64,000 bases of DNA from Anaerolineae bacterium UTCFX2 (GTDB lineage: Bacteria; Chloroflexota; Anaerolineae; Anaerolineales; UBA4823). The notes beneath the pieces are model-generated. The model did not search any database and was not told where the DNA came from. It saw nothing but the letters and a program-made list of their open reading frames with translations. The translations under genes were made by a program, and so were the position numbers. The first letter of the stretch is position 1. Each line of letters begins with the position of its first letter. This document shows positions 51,136-59,795 of the stretch, piece after piece. The stretch is taken from contig MWTA01000063.1 in assembly GCA_002050125.1 (NCBI GenBank), positions 1 through 64,000 on the forward strand. The letters run 5' to 3'.

Positions 51136-53244
51136 TTATGGCACAATCACTTTTGCCAGGATGTCCAGAATTTCCTGTGGAGGTGAAGAGACTTTTTCCA
51201 AAATCAAGTTACGTTCAGTGGATTCTACCCTATTCGTTCCGTCCTCCAGCCGCCAGAACGACTGGAATTGAATTTGTTGCCCCGTCGCCAGGTTGATCCA
51301 AACCGTGTTGCCAGCACCGATAAATGCTTGCGTTTCGCCTGCAATCAAGATCGGCTCAGGGAAAGATTCCATCGATGTGACTGCTATGCAAGGCTGCCCA
51401 CCAGCGCAAGTGGTTTCATCGCGCGTGACAAGGTTGCCATTTTGTTTAGCTTGCGCCAAATCGTGCGAGAGCATGTCCGCCGAAAAATGGTAGGGTTGAC
51501 CGCGATTAAAACCCGCATCACCGGTCGTGAAATTGACTGAATAATCCTCCACTGTGGCTGACAGTTGGATGGTATTTCCATCTGCATCCTTGTCCAGCCA
51601 AACACTGCGAATAACATAGCCGTTGGCGTCCGTTTCAATCCACTGTTCGCTGATGATGTAGGGCGGCGGAAATGTTTGACCAGCCCGAGGGTTCATCGTT
51701 CCTTCGGACACCACATGAATCCAGGCGGGACCCTCCTGGAAAGGCGCGTCGAACTGTTGCGCCAATTGCTGAACTTCGAGCACGATAGGGTCTGAAGAAG
51801 CCAGGGTCGGGGTGGCATATGGCGGTTGGGTTGGGACGAAGGTTACTGCTGGCGGAACAGTTGTCCCGTGGGGCGCTGAGGGGGGCTGCCATTGAATTTC
51901 CCATGACCCGTGAGCCGTATAGTACACCCGTGTCACTCGCACTTCAAACGGGTGTGCCGGTATGTTCTCAAAAGTCATCCCTGCTAAAATATTTCCATTT
52001 ACCTGGGGAACCCCGCCAGTCGCGCCGCGCAGCGATGGGTCTGGCGTATAGAGCATCACGCCTGTTATCTTGCCGGTTGGTTCAAACTCAAAAAGCAGTT
52101 CTCCGGGCGATTCCAGACGGGCGCTCAACACCCGCAAAGTGAAACCGCTGATCTGGATTACCTTGTCCAGCGCCCAGGTTTGTCCGACTGCTGGATCTGG
52201 CCCCGGATCGAACCGGAATCCATTGGCATCATCCAATGAGAAGTCAACCGAAATCGGCAGTTGCTGTGCGTTAGGGAAGACGTTCAAGGAGACTGTTAAC
52301 TGTTCATTTCCGATGAAAGGCAAGGTTTGGAATATCTTGGCGTTTCCATCTATCGATTCGGGCGTGATGTCGATCGCCGGATAAACTGCGCCCTTTTGAT
52401 CTGTCAAGAGCACGTTCCAGTCGCTGTTAAGCGACATACCTAGTTTATCGAAATGCACAGAGACCTGAAATACGGTTTTATCGCTGGATGGGGCAACCTG
52501 GTCCAGAACCAGGGTCACCCCATCCTGAGTTACGCTTCGCCATTGCCCTGGCTGCTGCGGTTCAGATGGGAGAATATCGCCTGGCTTTGCCGGGCGTAAG
52601 TGGATCGGCGCGCTAAAATTCTGCCCGTCCAGGTTTTCGATATATAAAACCAGATCGGTTACAACAGCCGGCAGCGGCGGAAAGACGTATGCCCAGTGAA
52701 TATCCTCAGAATCGCCTGCCACGCCGCTGCTCATTTGGAAAGGAATTTTCTCTCCATTGGGTAGAAAGACAAAAGCCCGAGAAGAATCGTGCTCGTCAGG
52801 CAGCCCCGTGACGGTCAAGCTCACCCAGAACATGCTCTCGTCGCTCACCGCCTGATCTACACGCAGTGTTATACCCTCACCTGCAACTTCAACCGGCTCT
52901 GATAGCAGGAACACCGATTGAATATCTGTAGTAAACCCAAAGCCAGGGATATAGCCCTTTAACCTGCCAATCGCATAAGCCGCTCCGGTCAATAATAAAA
53001 GGGCGATCAGTACGACAATCAGCGCTAGAACAGGTCGAGTCCGTACAGACTGCATTATTTTGCTCCGCTTACTCCACGCAAAACGAATTACGGGCTGAGT
53101 TTTATATTGCAGCATATCAGTCTGGCGCTGGCGCAATTCTTGTTCGAGGCGGGCTGCAAATGCGGGCGATGGCTCAGATGCGACATAAAACTCGGCAATC
53201 GCAGCCTCCAGATCCGGCGGAAGCCTCCAAGTCGTGTCAGGCAT
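51136..53244 (-). CDS. Membrane-bound anti-sigma-like protein with large extracytoplasmic region
   Basis: This 702-residue protein is encoded immediately after an ECF sigma factor, with an eight-base overlap. Residues 1-70 form a cytoplasmic part rich in acidic and Arg residues, a single hydrophobic helix spans about 71-92, and the remaining 600 residues lie outside. The outer part has repeated beta-rich segments resembling DUF4179/DUF5643-type domains (VAGEGITLRVDQAVSDES, DGVTLVLDQVAPSSDKT) and a C-terminal domain after a Pro-rich linker near 465-485. Position and topology indicate a regulator of the sigma factor that senses something outside the cell. No classic zinc anti-sigma motif (HxxxCxxC) is visible. 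Confidence 0.75.
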   Translation of the reverse strand: MPDTTWRLPPDLEAAIAEFYVASEPSPAFAARLEQELRQRQTDMLQYKTQPVIRFAWSKRSKIMQSVRTRPVLALIVVLIALLLLTGAAYAIGRLKGYIPGFGFTTDIQSVFLLSEPVEVAGEGITLRVDQAVSDESMFWVSLTVTGLPDEHDSSRAFVFLPNGEKIPFQMSSGVAGDSEDIHWAYVFPPLPAVVTDLVLYIENLDGQNFSAPIHLRPAKPGDILPSEPQQPGQWRSVTQDGVTLVLDQVAPSSDKTVFQVSVHFDKLGMSLNSDWNVLLTDQKGAVYPAIDITPESIDGNAKIFQTLPFIGNEQLTVSLNVFPNAQQLPISVDFSLDDANGFRFDPGPDPAVGQTWALDKVIQISGFTLRVLSARLESPGELLFEFEPTGKITGVMLYTPDPSLRGATGGVPQVNGNILAGMTFENIPAHPFEVRVTRVYYTAHGSWEIQWQPPSAPHGTTVPPAVTFVPTQPPYATPTLASSDPIVLEVQQLAQQFDAPFQEGPAWIHVVSEGTMNPRAGQTFPPPYIISEQWIETDANGYVIRSVWLDKDADGNTIQLSATVEDYSVNFTTGDAGFNRGQPYHFSADMLSHDLAQAKQNGNLVTRDETTCAGGQPCIAVTSMESFPEPILIAGETQAFIGAGNTVWINLATGQQIQFQSFWRLEDGTNRVESTERNLILEKVSSPPQEILDILAKVIVP

Positions 53245-53773
53245 TTCTGTCCTCCCAATTCTCGCGCAGCCAGCGGATGATTCGATAAACGTTCATCTTG
53301 ACCGCGGCTTCGCTCTTGCCCTCCAGCGCGGCAATTTCTTTGAAACTCAACCCACCGGCAAAACGCAGGCGCATCAATTCTTGTTTTTCTTCATCAAGCT
53401 CTGAAAGTAATTTTTCCAGCCGGATGTTGTCATCCGAGTGATGAATCTGACCCGCAGGATCGGGGCTCATCTGTGCAGCTTCTTCAAATGAGACGGTGGC
53501 TCGCGACCGGTACGCATCAATCAGCCGGCGCCTGGCAATGGTGAATAACCAGCCTGTGAATTTTCCACTTTCCTGGTAGCGATGCTGGACCAGACCCTCA
53601 AGCGCCTCGATGAATACTTTTGAGGTGATGTCCTCCGCCTCTTGTGAGTCGCCCAGCCGAACGAATAAATAGCGATAAACCGGCGCTAAATAACGCCGAT
53701 AAAGAACGCCAAACGCCTCCGGGTCGTAGCGGGCGCGTTCGATCAGTTCATCGTCATTTCGTAAATCAGTCAT
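53237..53773 (-). CDS. ECF-type RNA polymerase sigma factor
   Basis: This 178-residue sigma-70-family factor contains region 2 (about residues 22-90, with DAEDITSKVF-like residues and FTGWLFTIARRRLIDAYR) and region 4 (about 118-170, with LRFAGGLSFKEIAALEGKSEAAVKMNVYR as the -35 helix-turn-helix). There is no region 1 or 3. It overlaps the downstream membrane protein, its probable partner. No strong ribosome site precedes the ATG. Target promoters are unknown. Confidence 0.93.
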   Translation of the reverse strand: MTDLRNDDELIERARYDPEAFGVLYRRYLAPVYRYLFVRLGDSQEAEDITSKVFIEALEGLVQHRYQESGKFTGWLFTIARRRLIDAYRSRATVSFEEAAQMSPDPAGQIHHSDDNIRLEKLLSELDEEKQELMRLRFAGGLSFKEIAALEGKSEAAVKMNVYRIIRWLRENWEDRNA

Positions 53774-53861
53774 CGTTAATAATAGATCGTTGAAAAAGCC
53801 AAAAAGTAACCTAGCTGGCAGCGTTTACTAACTTCATTGTAAGCCCTGACGAAAATAAGTC

Positions 53862-53910
53862 TGATACAATTCGTGCTATCGATTGCCGGTTCACCGCGTT
53901 TGAACGCGGT
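53862..53910 (+). promoter_or_regulatory. Extended -10 promoter and 18-base palindrome before the DUF362 gene
   Basis: TGATACAAT (53862-53870) fits an extended -10 element with no good -35. Further on, ACCGCGTT-TG-AACGCGGT (53893-53910) is a perfect inverted repeat in the expected leader. It could be an operator or an mRNA hairpin. The 181-base region separates the divergent sigma factor gene and the DUF362 gene. Confidence 0.4.
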
Positions 53911-53954
53911 CATCTTGATCAATTCATTTTTTATCGATGTCTCGGAGGAAGCAA

Positions 53955-55172
53955 ATGAGTAATTATCCTGGCAAAGGAAAAGTTGCAGTCTTGAAGACCA
54001 CCCCGGCGACAGTCTTAGAAGACTATGAACGCTTGATGAAGCTGGCAGATTTCGAGAACGTGCTCTCGAAAGACGTCCGCACCGGGCTCAAGATCAACAT
54101 CTCCTGGCAAACCTGGTATCCTGCCTGTTCGACGGCGCCCTGGCAGCTCGAAGGCGTGATTCGGACGCTCCAGGCTGCCGGCTACGCCGATCTGGTGGGC
54201 GTGCACAACGACACGGTGGTGGTGAACACCGCCGACGGCGAGCAGAACAACAAACATCGTTATATCACAGATAAATACGAGGTGCCGTGCCTATATTTAT
54301 ACAACCAGGACTTTGAATGGATCGAATACAAGCCGAAAAAGCCCATGCTGGTCCTGGACAAAGTCTATCCGGAAGGCATTTTCATTCCAAAAGCGCTGAT
54401 GGGAATGAATATCATCCACTTGCCAACCGTAAAAACCCACGTTTTCACCACCATCACCGGGGCGATGAAGAACGCGTTCGGCGGTCTGCTGCACCGCCAT
54501 CGGCACTGGACGCACTCTGTAATTCACGACACCCTGGTTGATCTGCTGACAATCCAGCAAGAGATCCACCCGGCGGTGTTTGCCGTGATGGATGGGACGT
54601 TTGCGGGCGATGGTCCCGGCCCGCGCGCTATGCGGGTATACGAAAAAGATATCATCCTGGCATCCCCCGATCAAGTTGCGATTGATGCTGTCTCCGCCAA
54701 GTTGCAAGGTTTCGATCCAATGAGCCTGCGTTTTATCCGCCTGGCGCATGAAGCTGGCTTGGGCATCGGCGATCCAAGAGAAATCGAAATAGTCGGATAT
54801 GACATCGAGCAAGAACAACCCTGGGGGTTCGTACAGGAAGATACATTCGCCAGCAAGGGTCAAAAGCTGATTTATCACGGGCGGCTCAAACCGTTCGAAA
54901 AAATTCTACTGCAAAGTCCGCTGGTCCCCTGGTCGTATTTTGCCAGCAACTTCTACCACAACGTCTACTGGTACCCATTTGTGGGTCGAAAGCGCGTTGA
55001 GCAGGCACTACAAACCAAATGGGGACGGCTCTTTGCGTCATACGGGGATGGCGGGGTAGTAATGCCCGGCATGGAACCCCGAACGGTCGCCCAGGCAGCC
55101 GTGGGATTGGTGCTGTTGACCAGCTTAGCCGCTGGGTTAATCCTGTCGCTCAGCAAGAAGAAGCCCGCGTGA
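53955..55172 (+). CDS. DUF362-domain protein with C-terminal membrane anchor
   Basis: This 405-residue protein has the DUF362 fold: GLKINISWQTWYPACSTAPWQLEGVIRTL, IHLPTVKTHVFTTITGAMKNAFGGL and DGTFAGDGPGPR are its core motifs. No ferredoxin clusters are attached, unlike many DUF362 proteins. A hydrophobic helix at about residues 380-398 followed by KKKPA suggests a tail anchor with the body in the cytoplasm. The ATG chosen has CGGAGGAAG upstream. An ATG six codons earlier overlaps that site. Function is not established; some relatives act in Fe-S or redox contexts. Confidence 0.82.
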   Translation: MSNYPGKGKVAVLKTTPATVLEDYERLMKLADFENVLSKDVRTGLKINISWQTWYPACSTAPWQLEGVIRTLQAAGYADLVGVHNDTVVVNTADGEQNNKHRYITDKYEVPCLYLYNQDFEWIEYKPKKPMLVLDKVYPEGIFIPKALMGMNIIHLPTVKTHVFTTITGAMKNAFGGLLHRHRHWTHSVIHDTLVDLLTIQQEIHPAVFAVMDGTFAGDGPGPRAMRVYEKDIILASPDQVAIDAVSAKLQGFDPMSLRFIRLAHEAGLGIGDPREIEIVGYDIEQEQPWGFVQEDTFASKGQKLIYHGRLKPFEKILLQSPLVPWSYFASNFYHNVYWYPFVGRKRVEQALQTKWGRLFASYGDGGVVMPGMEPRTVAQAAVGLVLLTSLAAGLILSLSKKKPA

Positions 55173-55276
55173 GCAAAATCCAGGACGAGAACGCCAGCCT
55201 GACAAAACGCCTTTGAGTCGGGTAGATTTTGGGTTTCAGTCTTGAAACAACCTCCTGTTGAGAAAAGAGGAAGCAT

Positions 55277-55936
55277 TTGAAACTGCGGATCGAGTTTCAC
55301 TGTCACACGCGTTATTCGCTGGACTGCCTGACTTCTGTCGAGCAGCTCATTGCCGCCTGCAAAGCAAAAAGCATTGACCGCGTTGCGATCACCGATCACA
55401 ACACGATCAGCGGCGCGCTGGCAGCCCACAAACTAGATCCGGAGCGGGTAATCATCGGGGAAGAGGTCAAAACCACTGCGGGCGAACTGCTGGCATTTTT
55501 CGTAAAAGACGAAGTCCCGCCTTACCTGGATCCGCTCGAGGCGATCCGCCTCTTGAAAGAACAGGGCGCTTTTATCAGCGTCTCGCATCCATTTGACCAG
55601 TTGCGTTCTCCCTGGAAGCTCGAGCAGCTAAAGGAAATCCTGCCATTTATCGATGCAATCGAAACGTTCAATTCGCGTTGCATGTGGTCCGGGTTTAACC
55701 GCCAGGCTCAGGCGTTCGCACGTGAGCATGAGCTGGCTGGCACCTCTGGGTCAGACGCCCACTCGCTCCCCGAACTGGGCGCAGCGACGATGACCTTGGA
55801 AGAGTTTGCAGACGCCGAAGGACTGCGGAGCGCGATCCGCAGCGCAATCCCTCGCAATCGCCTTTCGGGGTTCTGGGTTCATTTCGCTTCTCGCAAAGCG
55901 GTGCAGCAGAAGCGCCTCTCCGAACGGGGAACGTGA
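55277..55936 (+). CDS. PHP-domain phosphoesterase
   Basis: This 219-residue protein has the polymerase-and-histidinol-phosphatase fold: FHCHTRYSLD, VAITDHNTISGALAA, GEEVKT, VSHPFD and SGSDAH supply the metal-binding His and Asp residues. Stand-alone members hydrolyse phosphate esters such as nucleoside 3',5'-bisphosphates or histidinol phosphate. The start codon is TTG with AGAGG seven bases upstream. It follows the DUF362 gene by about 100 bases. The substrate is unknown. Confidence 0.87.
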   Translation: MKLRIEFHCHTRYSLDCLTSVEQLIAACKAKSIDRVAITDHNTISGALAAHKLDPERVIIGEEVKTTAGELLAFFVKDEVPPYLDPLEAIRLLKEQGAFISVSHPFDQLRSPWKLEQLKEILPFIDAIETFNSRCMWSGFNRQAQAFAREHELAGTSGSDAHSLPELGAATMTLEEFADAEGLRSAIRSAIPRNRLSGFWVHFASRKAVQQKRLSERGT

Positions 55937-55944
55937 TTTTGCCC

Positions 55945-55972
55945 TTGACCACGCGCGATCTCAGGTTAAAAT
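55945..55972 (+). promoter_or_regulatory. Promoter for tRNA-Leu
   Basis: TTGACC (55945-55950) and TAAAAT (55967-55972) are spaced by 16 bases, and the tRNA begins 15 bases after the -10. This fits a housekeeping promoter for the tRNA and probably the LapA-domain gene behind it. Confidence 0.7.
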
Positions 55973-55986
55973 AAAGCTATAGACAC

Positions 55987-56072
55987 GGGGCGGTGGCGGA
56001 ATAGGCAGACGCAGGGGACTTAAAATCCTCCGGAGGTGACACTCCTTGTGGGTTCGATTCCCACCCGCCCCA
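55987..56072 (+). tRNA. tRNA-Leu (anticodon TAA)
   Basis: This class II tRNA of 86 bases has acceptor stem GGGGCGG/CCGCCCC, a long variable arm (CCGGAGGTGACACTCCT region) and a GGGTTCGATTCCC T-arm. The seven-base anticodon loop is CTTAAAA, so the anticodon TAA is at 56021-56023 and reads leucine UUA. CCA is not encoded. The next gene starts 19 bases after the tRNA end. Confidence 0.97.
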
Positions 56073-56090
56073 TGTCAGGGAGTTAACGCC

Positions 56091-56519
56091 ATGCAGATTT
56101 TTCTGGTCTTCGCTCTTCTCATCGCAGTCCTGGCAGTCATATTTGCAATCCAAAACAATGCGCCTGCCACCGTTTCGTTCGCGCTGTGGCAATTTCAGGG
56201 TTCTCTGGCGCTTATGCTGCTGGTTGCCCTCATCGCCGGCGCCCTCATCAGCATTTTTCTCTCAATGCCATCAAATATCAGAACCCGCTGGACAATCCGC
56301 CAGCAGCGCAAAAAAATGACGGAACTCGAAAACAATCTTACTGAACTGCGGACCGAAGTGGAGACCGCTCAAAAAAAGCTCGAACGCCTCCAGATGTCCG
56401 AAACCAAACCGTTCTCCCTGCCACTGCAACCCACCCCTCTTGAAGAAGGCACACAAGATATCGAGCCTGAACCTAACAAAGAAGAACCAAGCAAAGAAAC
56501 CGAACCAGCGGATAACTAA
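56091..56519 (+). CDS. LapA-domain (DUF1049) inner-membrane protein
   Basis: The 142-residue protein has two hydrophobic helices (about residues 2-22 and 40-62) with the LapA motif AVIFAIQNNAPATVSFALW between them. A charged coiled-coil (about 75-105) and an acidic Glu/Pro-rich tail follow. LapA proteins help in envelope assembly or LPS regulation in Gram-negatives; the role in Chloroflexota is unknown. The ATG lies 19 bases after tRNA-Leu, and an AGGGAG site is present between them. It is probably co-transcribed with the tRNA and released by RNase processing. Confidence 0.82.
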   Translation: MQIFLVFALLIAVLAVIFAIQNNAPATVSFALWQFQGSLALMLLVALIAGALISIFLSMPSNIRTRWTIRQQRKKMTELENNLTELRTEVETAQKKLERLQMSETKPFSLPLQPTPLEEGTQDIEPEPNKEEPSKETEPADN

Positions 56520-56628
56520 GAAGCAACTCCAACCCGGAGGCGTTTATTGGGTGCAGCGCAAGGCGACAGCCAGATGAAAAAGAGTTGATCCTGGAGAAGT
56601 GCACGGCGTTATGTGCAGGTAGAATAAC

Positions 56629-57657
56629 ATGAGAGCCATGGTCTTGGATAGGATCAAAAATCTAGCGGCAGACACACGCCCCTTGAAACTAGTTGAAATG
56701 CCGATTCCTGCACCGGCAGACGGCGAAGCGCTGATCCGGGTTTCGACCTGCGGAGTATGCCGCACCGAGTTGGATGAGATCGAAGGGCGCACCCCGCCCA
56801 GCCAATTTCCAATGACGCTGGGACATCAGGTGGTAGGATACGTAGAAAGGCTGGGACCCAAAACAAGCTTACATCAGATCGGCGATCGGGTCGGGGTTGG
56901 CTGGATTTTTGACTCCTGCGGTCATTGCAGCTACTGCCAAACTGGAATGCAAAATCTATGCGCTGAGTTCCAGGCAACTGGCAGAGATGCGCCTGGCGGT
57001 TATGCCGAGTACATGACCGTCCCCGAACGCTCCGCCTATCCCATTCCAGAGGCGTTATCCGATGCCGAGGCGGCGCCTTTGCTATGCGCCGGCGCCGTCA
57101 GGTATCGCTCGTTGCGCCTGAGCATGCTCGAGGAAGGACAGGCGCTCGGTCTGACCGGTTTTGGCGCTTCAGCTCATCTCGTACTCAAAACGGTCCGCCA
57201 CCTGTATAAAAATGTGCGCATTTGCGTGTTTTCACGCAGTCCATCCGAACAGGAATTTGCCAACGAACTTGGAGCGGACTGGGCGGGGGATTTCAGCGAT
57301 CCGCCTGCTGAACCGCTGAACCGCATCATCGACACCACGCCGGTCTGGAAACCGGTGGTTGAAGCGCTGCGCAACCTGGCGCCCGGTGGTCGCCTGGTGA
57401 TTAACGCTATTCGCAAGGAGTCAACCGACAAAGAATATCTGTTGAACCTGGATTACCCAACCCATTTATGGCTCGAAAAAGAGATCAAGAGCGTTGCCAA
57501 TGTAACCCAACATGACATTAGCGAATTCATCAAGGTCGCTGCATCCGTTCCAATTAAGCCGGATTATCAGATCTACGAACTCGAGGAGGCTAATCGGGCG
57601 TTACTTGAACTCAAAAGAGGACAAATTCGAGGCGCGAAAGTGCTGCAGATTCTATAA
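56629..57657 (+). CDS. Zinc-dependent alcohol dehydrogenase (MDR family)
   Basis: The 342-residue enzyme has catalytic zinc ligands C44 (CGVCRTE) and H66 (LGHQVVG), and structural zinc Cys at 97, 100, 103 and 111. In the Rossmann domain the usual GxGxxG is replaced by LTGFGASAH, as in the AdhA subgroup. It oxidises alcohols or reduces aldehydes with NAD(P). The ribosome site is weak. Neighbours give no hint of the physiological substrate. Confidence 0.9.
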   Translation: MRAMVLDRIKNLAADTRPLKLVEMPIPAPADGEALIRVSTCGVCRTELDEIEGRTPPSQFPMTLGHQVVGYVERLGPKTSLHQIGDRVGVGWIFDSCGHCSYCQTGMQNLCAEFQATGRDAPGGYAEYMTVPERSAYPIPEALSDAEAAPLLCAGAVRYRSLRLSMLEEGQALGLTGFGASAHLVLKTVRHLYKNVRICVFSRSPSEQEFANELGADWAGDFSDPPAEPLNRIIDTTPVWKPVVEALRNLAPGGRLVINAIRKESTDKEYLLNLDYPTHLWLEKEIKSVANVTQHDISEFIKVAASVPIKPDYQIYELEEANRALLELKRGQIRGAKVLQIL

Positions 57658-57729
57658 TAATCTGGATAATTCTCCACAGAAATCAGCTCAGATAAATGCC
57701 TTCAACACTTGAACTTCAAAGGGGATAAC

Positions 57730-58410
57730 ATGACCTCAAACCAGCAAATTATATCCGATCTACGGTTGGCAATGGACATGCACCAACATCTGGATCTCAT
57801 GGTCATCTACAAAGGGGTGCCGGTAATATCCAAAGCAGAGATCAAAGACATCCAAGGCGATATTGTCACAATGATCACTCACGACCCGGGTTTGGTTTGT
57901 TTGCGCACCAGCCCGCAAACCAGCATACTGGGGAGCGATTATTTTGAACCCTCCGCCGCAAAGATCCAGAAAGTGGAAATTCAATCCGGTGAAGTAGTTC
58001 TGGACGAATTCACCTATCTTGGAACCCGTTTAGGCGAGAGGATGATCATTCGCGTCGAACCGGCTGCGCCAATACCGCTCAAGCTGGAATTTGAAGATCA
58101 AGCCATCGACGGCGAATTAGTCGATATCTCACTGAGCGGTGCCGGGGTTCGCATTCCCTCGGAAAAATACACCCCCCTGCTTAAACCCGGCGCGGTCATC
58201 CAGATAAAATTCGAGCTGCCCAACGGGGCGATCTCCATCAGCGGCACCGTCCTCAGCGGAACGAGAAACGTCGATCTGTATCGACTTTCGGTCCGATTTG
58301 GTCAGAATGGAGAGCAAAAAGAGCGCATTTTTAGATATATGGTGGATCGCAGGGCTCAGATCGAACAGGAATTGCGGACAGAATACGAAAAAGCTAAGGG
58401 TGAAGCCTGA
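57730..58410 (+). CDS. PilZ-domain c-di-GMP-binding protein
   Basis: This 226-residue protein has a YcgR-like N-terminal domain (about residues 1-105) and a C-terminal PilZ domain with both c-di-GMP motifs, RMIIR (RxxxR) at about 104-108 and DISLSGAG (DxSxxG) at about 136-143. The ATG is chosen because AAAGGGG lies six bases upstream. A TTG seven codons earlier is less likely. It probably acts as a c-di-GMP effector in the cytoplasm. No diguanylate cyclase is nearby. Confidence 0.85.
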   Translation: MTSNQQIISDLRLAMDMHQHLDLMVIYKGVPVISKAEIKDIQGDIVTMITHDPGLVCLRTSPQTSILGSDYFEPSAAKIQKVEIQSGEVVLDEFTYLGTRLGERMIIRVEPAAPIPLKLEFEDQAIDGELVDISLSGAGVRIPSEKYTPLLKPGAVIQIKFELPNGAISISGTVLSGTRNVDLYRLSVRFGQNGEQKERIFRYMVDRRAQIEQELRTEYEKAKGEA

Positions 58411-58425
58411 GAAAGGTCAATTTTC

Positions 58426-59211
58426 TTGGATATTCGAGCTTACAACCGGGAAGCCTGGAACCGCGAGGTGGATCAAGGCAACCAATGGACCATCCCAGTC
58501 GATTCACAAACCGTTGCGCTTGCCCGCCAGGAGACCTGGTCGGTTTTGCTCACACCCACCCGTCCGGTACCAGCGAGTTGGTTCCCGCACATGAGGGGGA
58601 CTAAAATACTCTGCCTGGCTTCTGGAGGAGGCCAGCAAGGACCGACTTTTGCTGCGGCTGGGGGCATTGTGACCGTGCTGGACAACTCTCCCCACCAGTT
58701 GCAACAGGATCGCCTGGTCGCTGAACGGGAGAATCTGGAACTCGAATTGGTAGAAGGCGATATGGCGGACCTCTTCGAGTTCAAGGACGATCAATTCGAC
58801 TTGATTTTTCACCCCGTATCAAATGCTTTTGTTCCCGATGTAAAGCCGGTCTGGCGCGAAGCATTCCGTGTCCTGCGCCGCGAGGGCGCGCTTCTGGCAG
58901 GTTTCGTCAACCCGGTGCACTATTTATTTGATTATGATCTGATGGACGAAAAGGGTGAGTTGGAGGTCCTATATTCAATCCCTTATTCTGATCTTAAGAG
59001 TCTGCCTCCAGATAAATATAAACATTACCTGGAAAGCGGTGAGCCATTAGAGTTTGGACACACTTTGGAAGACCAGATCGGTGGTCTGATCGAAGCCGGA
59101 TTTCTGATCAGCGGCTTTTATGAGGATATTGACCCGAGCAGCCTGATAGGTCAGTACATTCCGTCTTTCATCGCGGTTAAAGCCATCAAACCGGTTACGG
59201 CTGGCATTTGA
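58426..59211 (+). CDS. Class I SAM-dependent methyltransferase
   Basis: The 261-residue enzyme has motif I LCLASGGGQQGP (about residues 61-72), VTVLDNS as the acidic SAM-ribose contact, EGDMADL, and an LIFHPVSNAF post-motif. The start is TTG with GAAAGG upstream, 15 bases after the PilZ stop. The N-terminal AYNREAWNREVDQG resembles small-molecule and ubiquinone-type methyltransferases of unknown specificity. No substrate can be assigned. Confidence 0.87.
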   Translation: MDIRAYNREAWNREVDQGNQWTIPVDSQTVALARQETWSVLLTPTRPVPASWFPHMRGTKILCLASGGGQQGPTFAAAGGIVTVLDNSPHQLQQDRLVAERENLELELVEGDMADLFEFKDDQFDLIFHPVSNAFVPDVKPVWREAFRVLRREGALLAGFVNPVHYLFDYDLMDEKGELEVLYSIPYSDLKSLPPDKYKHYLESGEPLEFGHTLEDQIGGLIEAGFLISGFYEDIDPSSLIGQYIPSFIAVKAIKPVTAGI

Positions 59212-59374
59212 GTTCACACCCCAAACCGGTTTTCCCAGGCGCATGATCTCGCAGGCGCCGCCAGATCCATTGTCCAGTCAGGCTAAACCTCCACATTGCT
59301 TGACGCCAGCCATTGCAGTAAAACCATTATTCGATTGCCTCAAACAATGCGTTGCACAAGAAGCCGAGGGCTAT

Positions 59375-59782
59375 TTGAAACAAACAGGTTTCCGGGAAAT
59401 TGAACACACTGCGGATCGCGAATTGGAAGTGTGGGCGCCGGACATGGCGCAATTGTTGGAGACCGCCGCGCGCGGAATGAACGTCATCAGCGGGGTTCTA
59501 ACCGCCGACCAAGTTCCTCAATCGAGAACGATCCAATTCCAAAACGCCGATCCAGAAACCCTGTTGGTAGATTTTCTGAACGAACTGCTTTATTTCGTAG
59601 AAACCGAAAGGCTGGCTTTTGACCAGTTCCACATCACCGAGACGGGAGGCATCTGGGAAGCGCGGCTGAGCGGCAAACCGATTATCTCCCAGGAAAAAGA
59701 GATCAAAGCGGTGACCTTTCATCGTCTTGAGGTGCGCCGGACCGAGCAAGGGTTAACTGTAAATATCGTATTTGATGTTTAA
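59375..59782 (+). CDS. Archease (RtcB activator)
   Basis: The core domain begins with [19 protein letters not shown] and runs to the C-terminal [17 protein letters not shown], a normal archease of about 135 residues. Archease speeds RtcB turnover by promoting guanylylation. The frame is open back to an ATG at 59243, which would add 44 residues not expected in the family. The TTG at 59375 puts the N-terminus at the family position, with GAGGG four bases upstream. The rtcB gene starts 13 bases after the stop. The two proteins act together. Confidence 0.85.
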   Translation: MKQTGFREIEHTADRELEVWAPDMAQLLETAARGMNVISGVLTADQVPQSRTIQFQNADPETLLVDFLNELLYFVETERLAFDQFHITETGGIWEARLSGKPIISQEKEIKAVTFHRLEVRRTEQGLTVNIVFDV

Positions 59783-59795
59783 GGAGAAGAACAAA

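Noticed and set aside
59243-59374. N-terminal extension of archease from the ATG at 59243
   Set aside because: The 44 extra residues have no family counterpart and no ribosome site. The family start fits the TTG at 59375.
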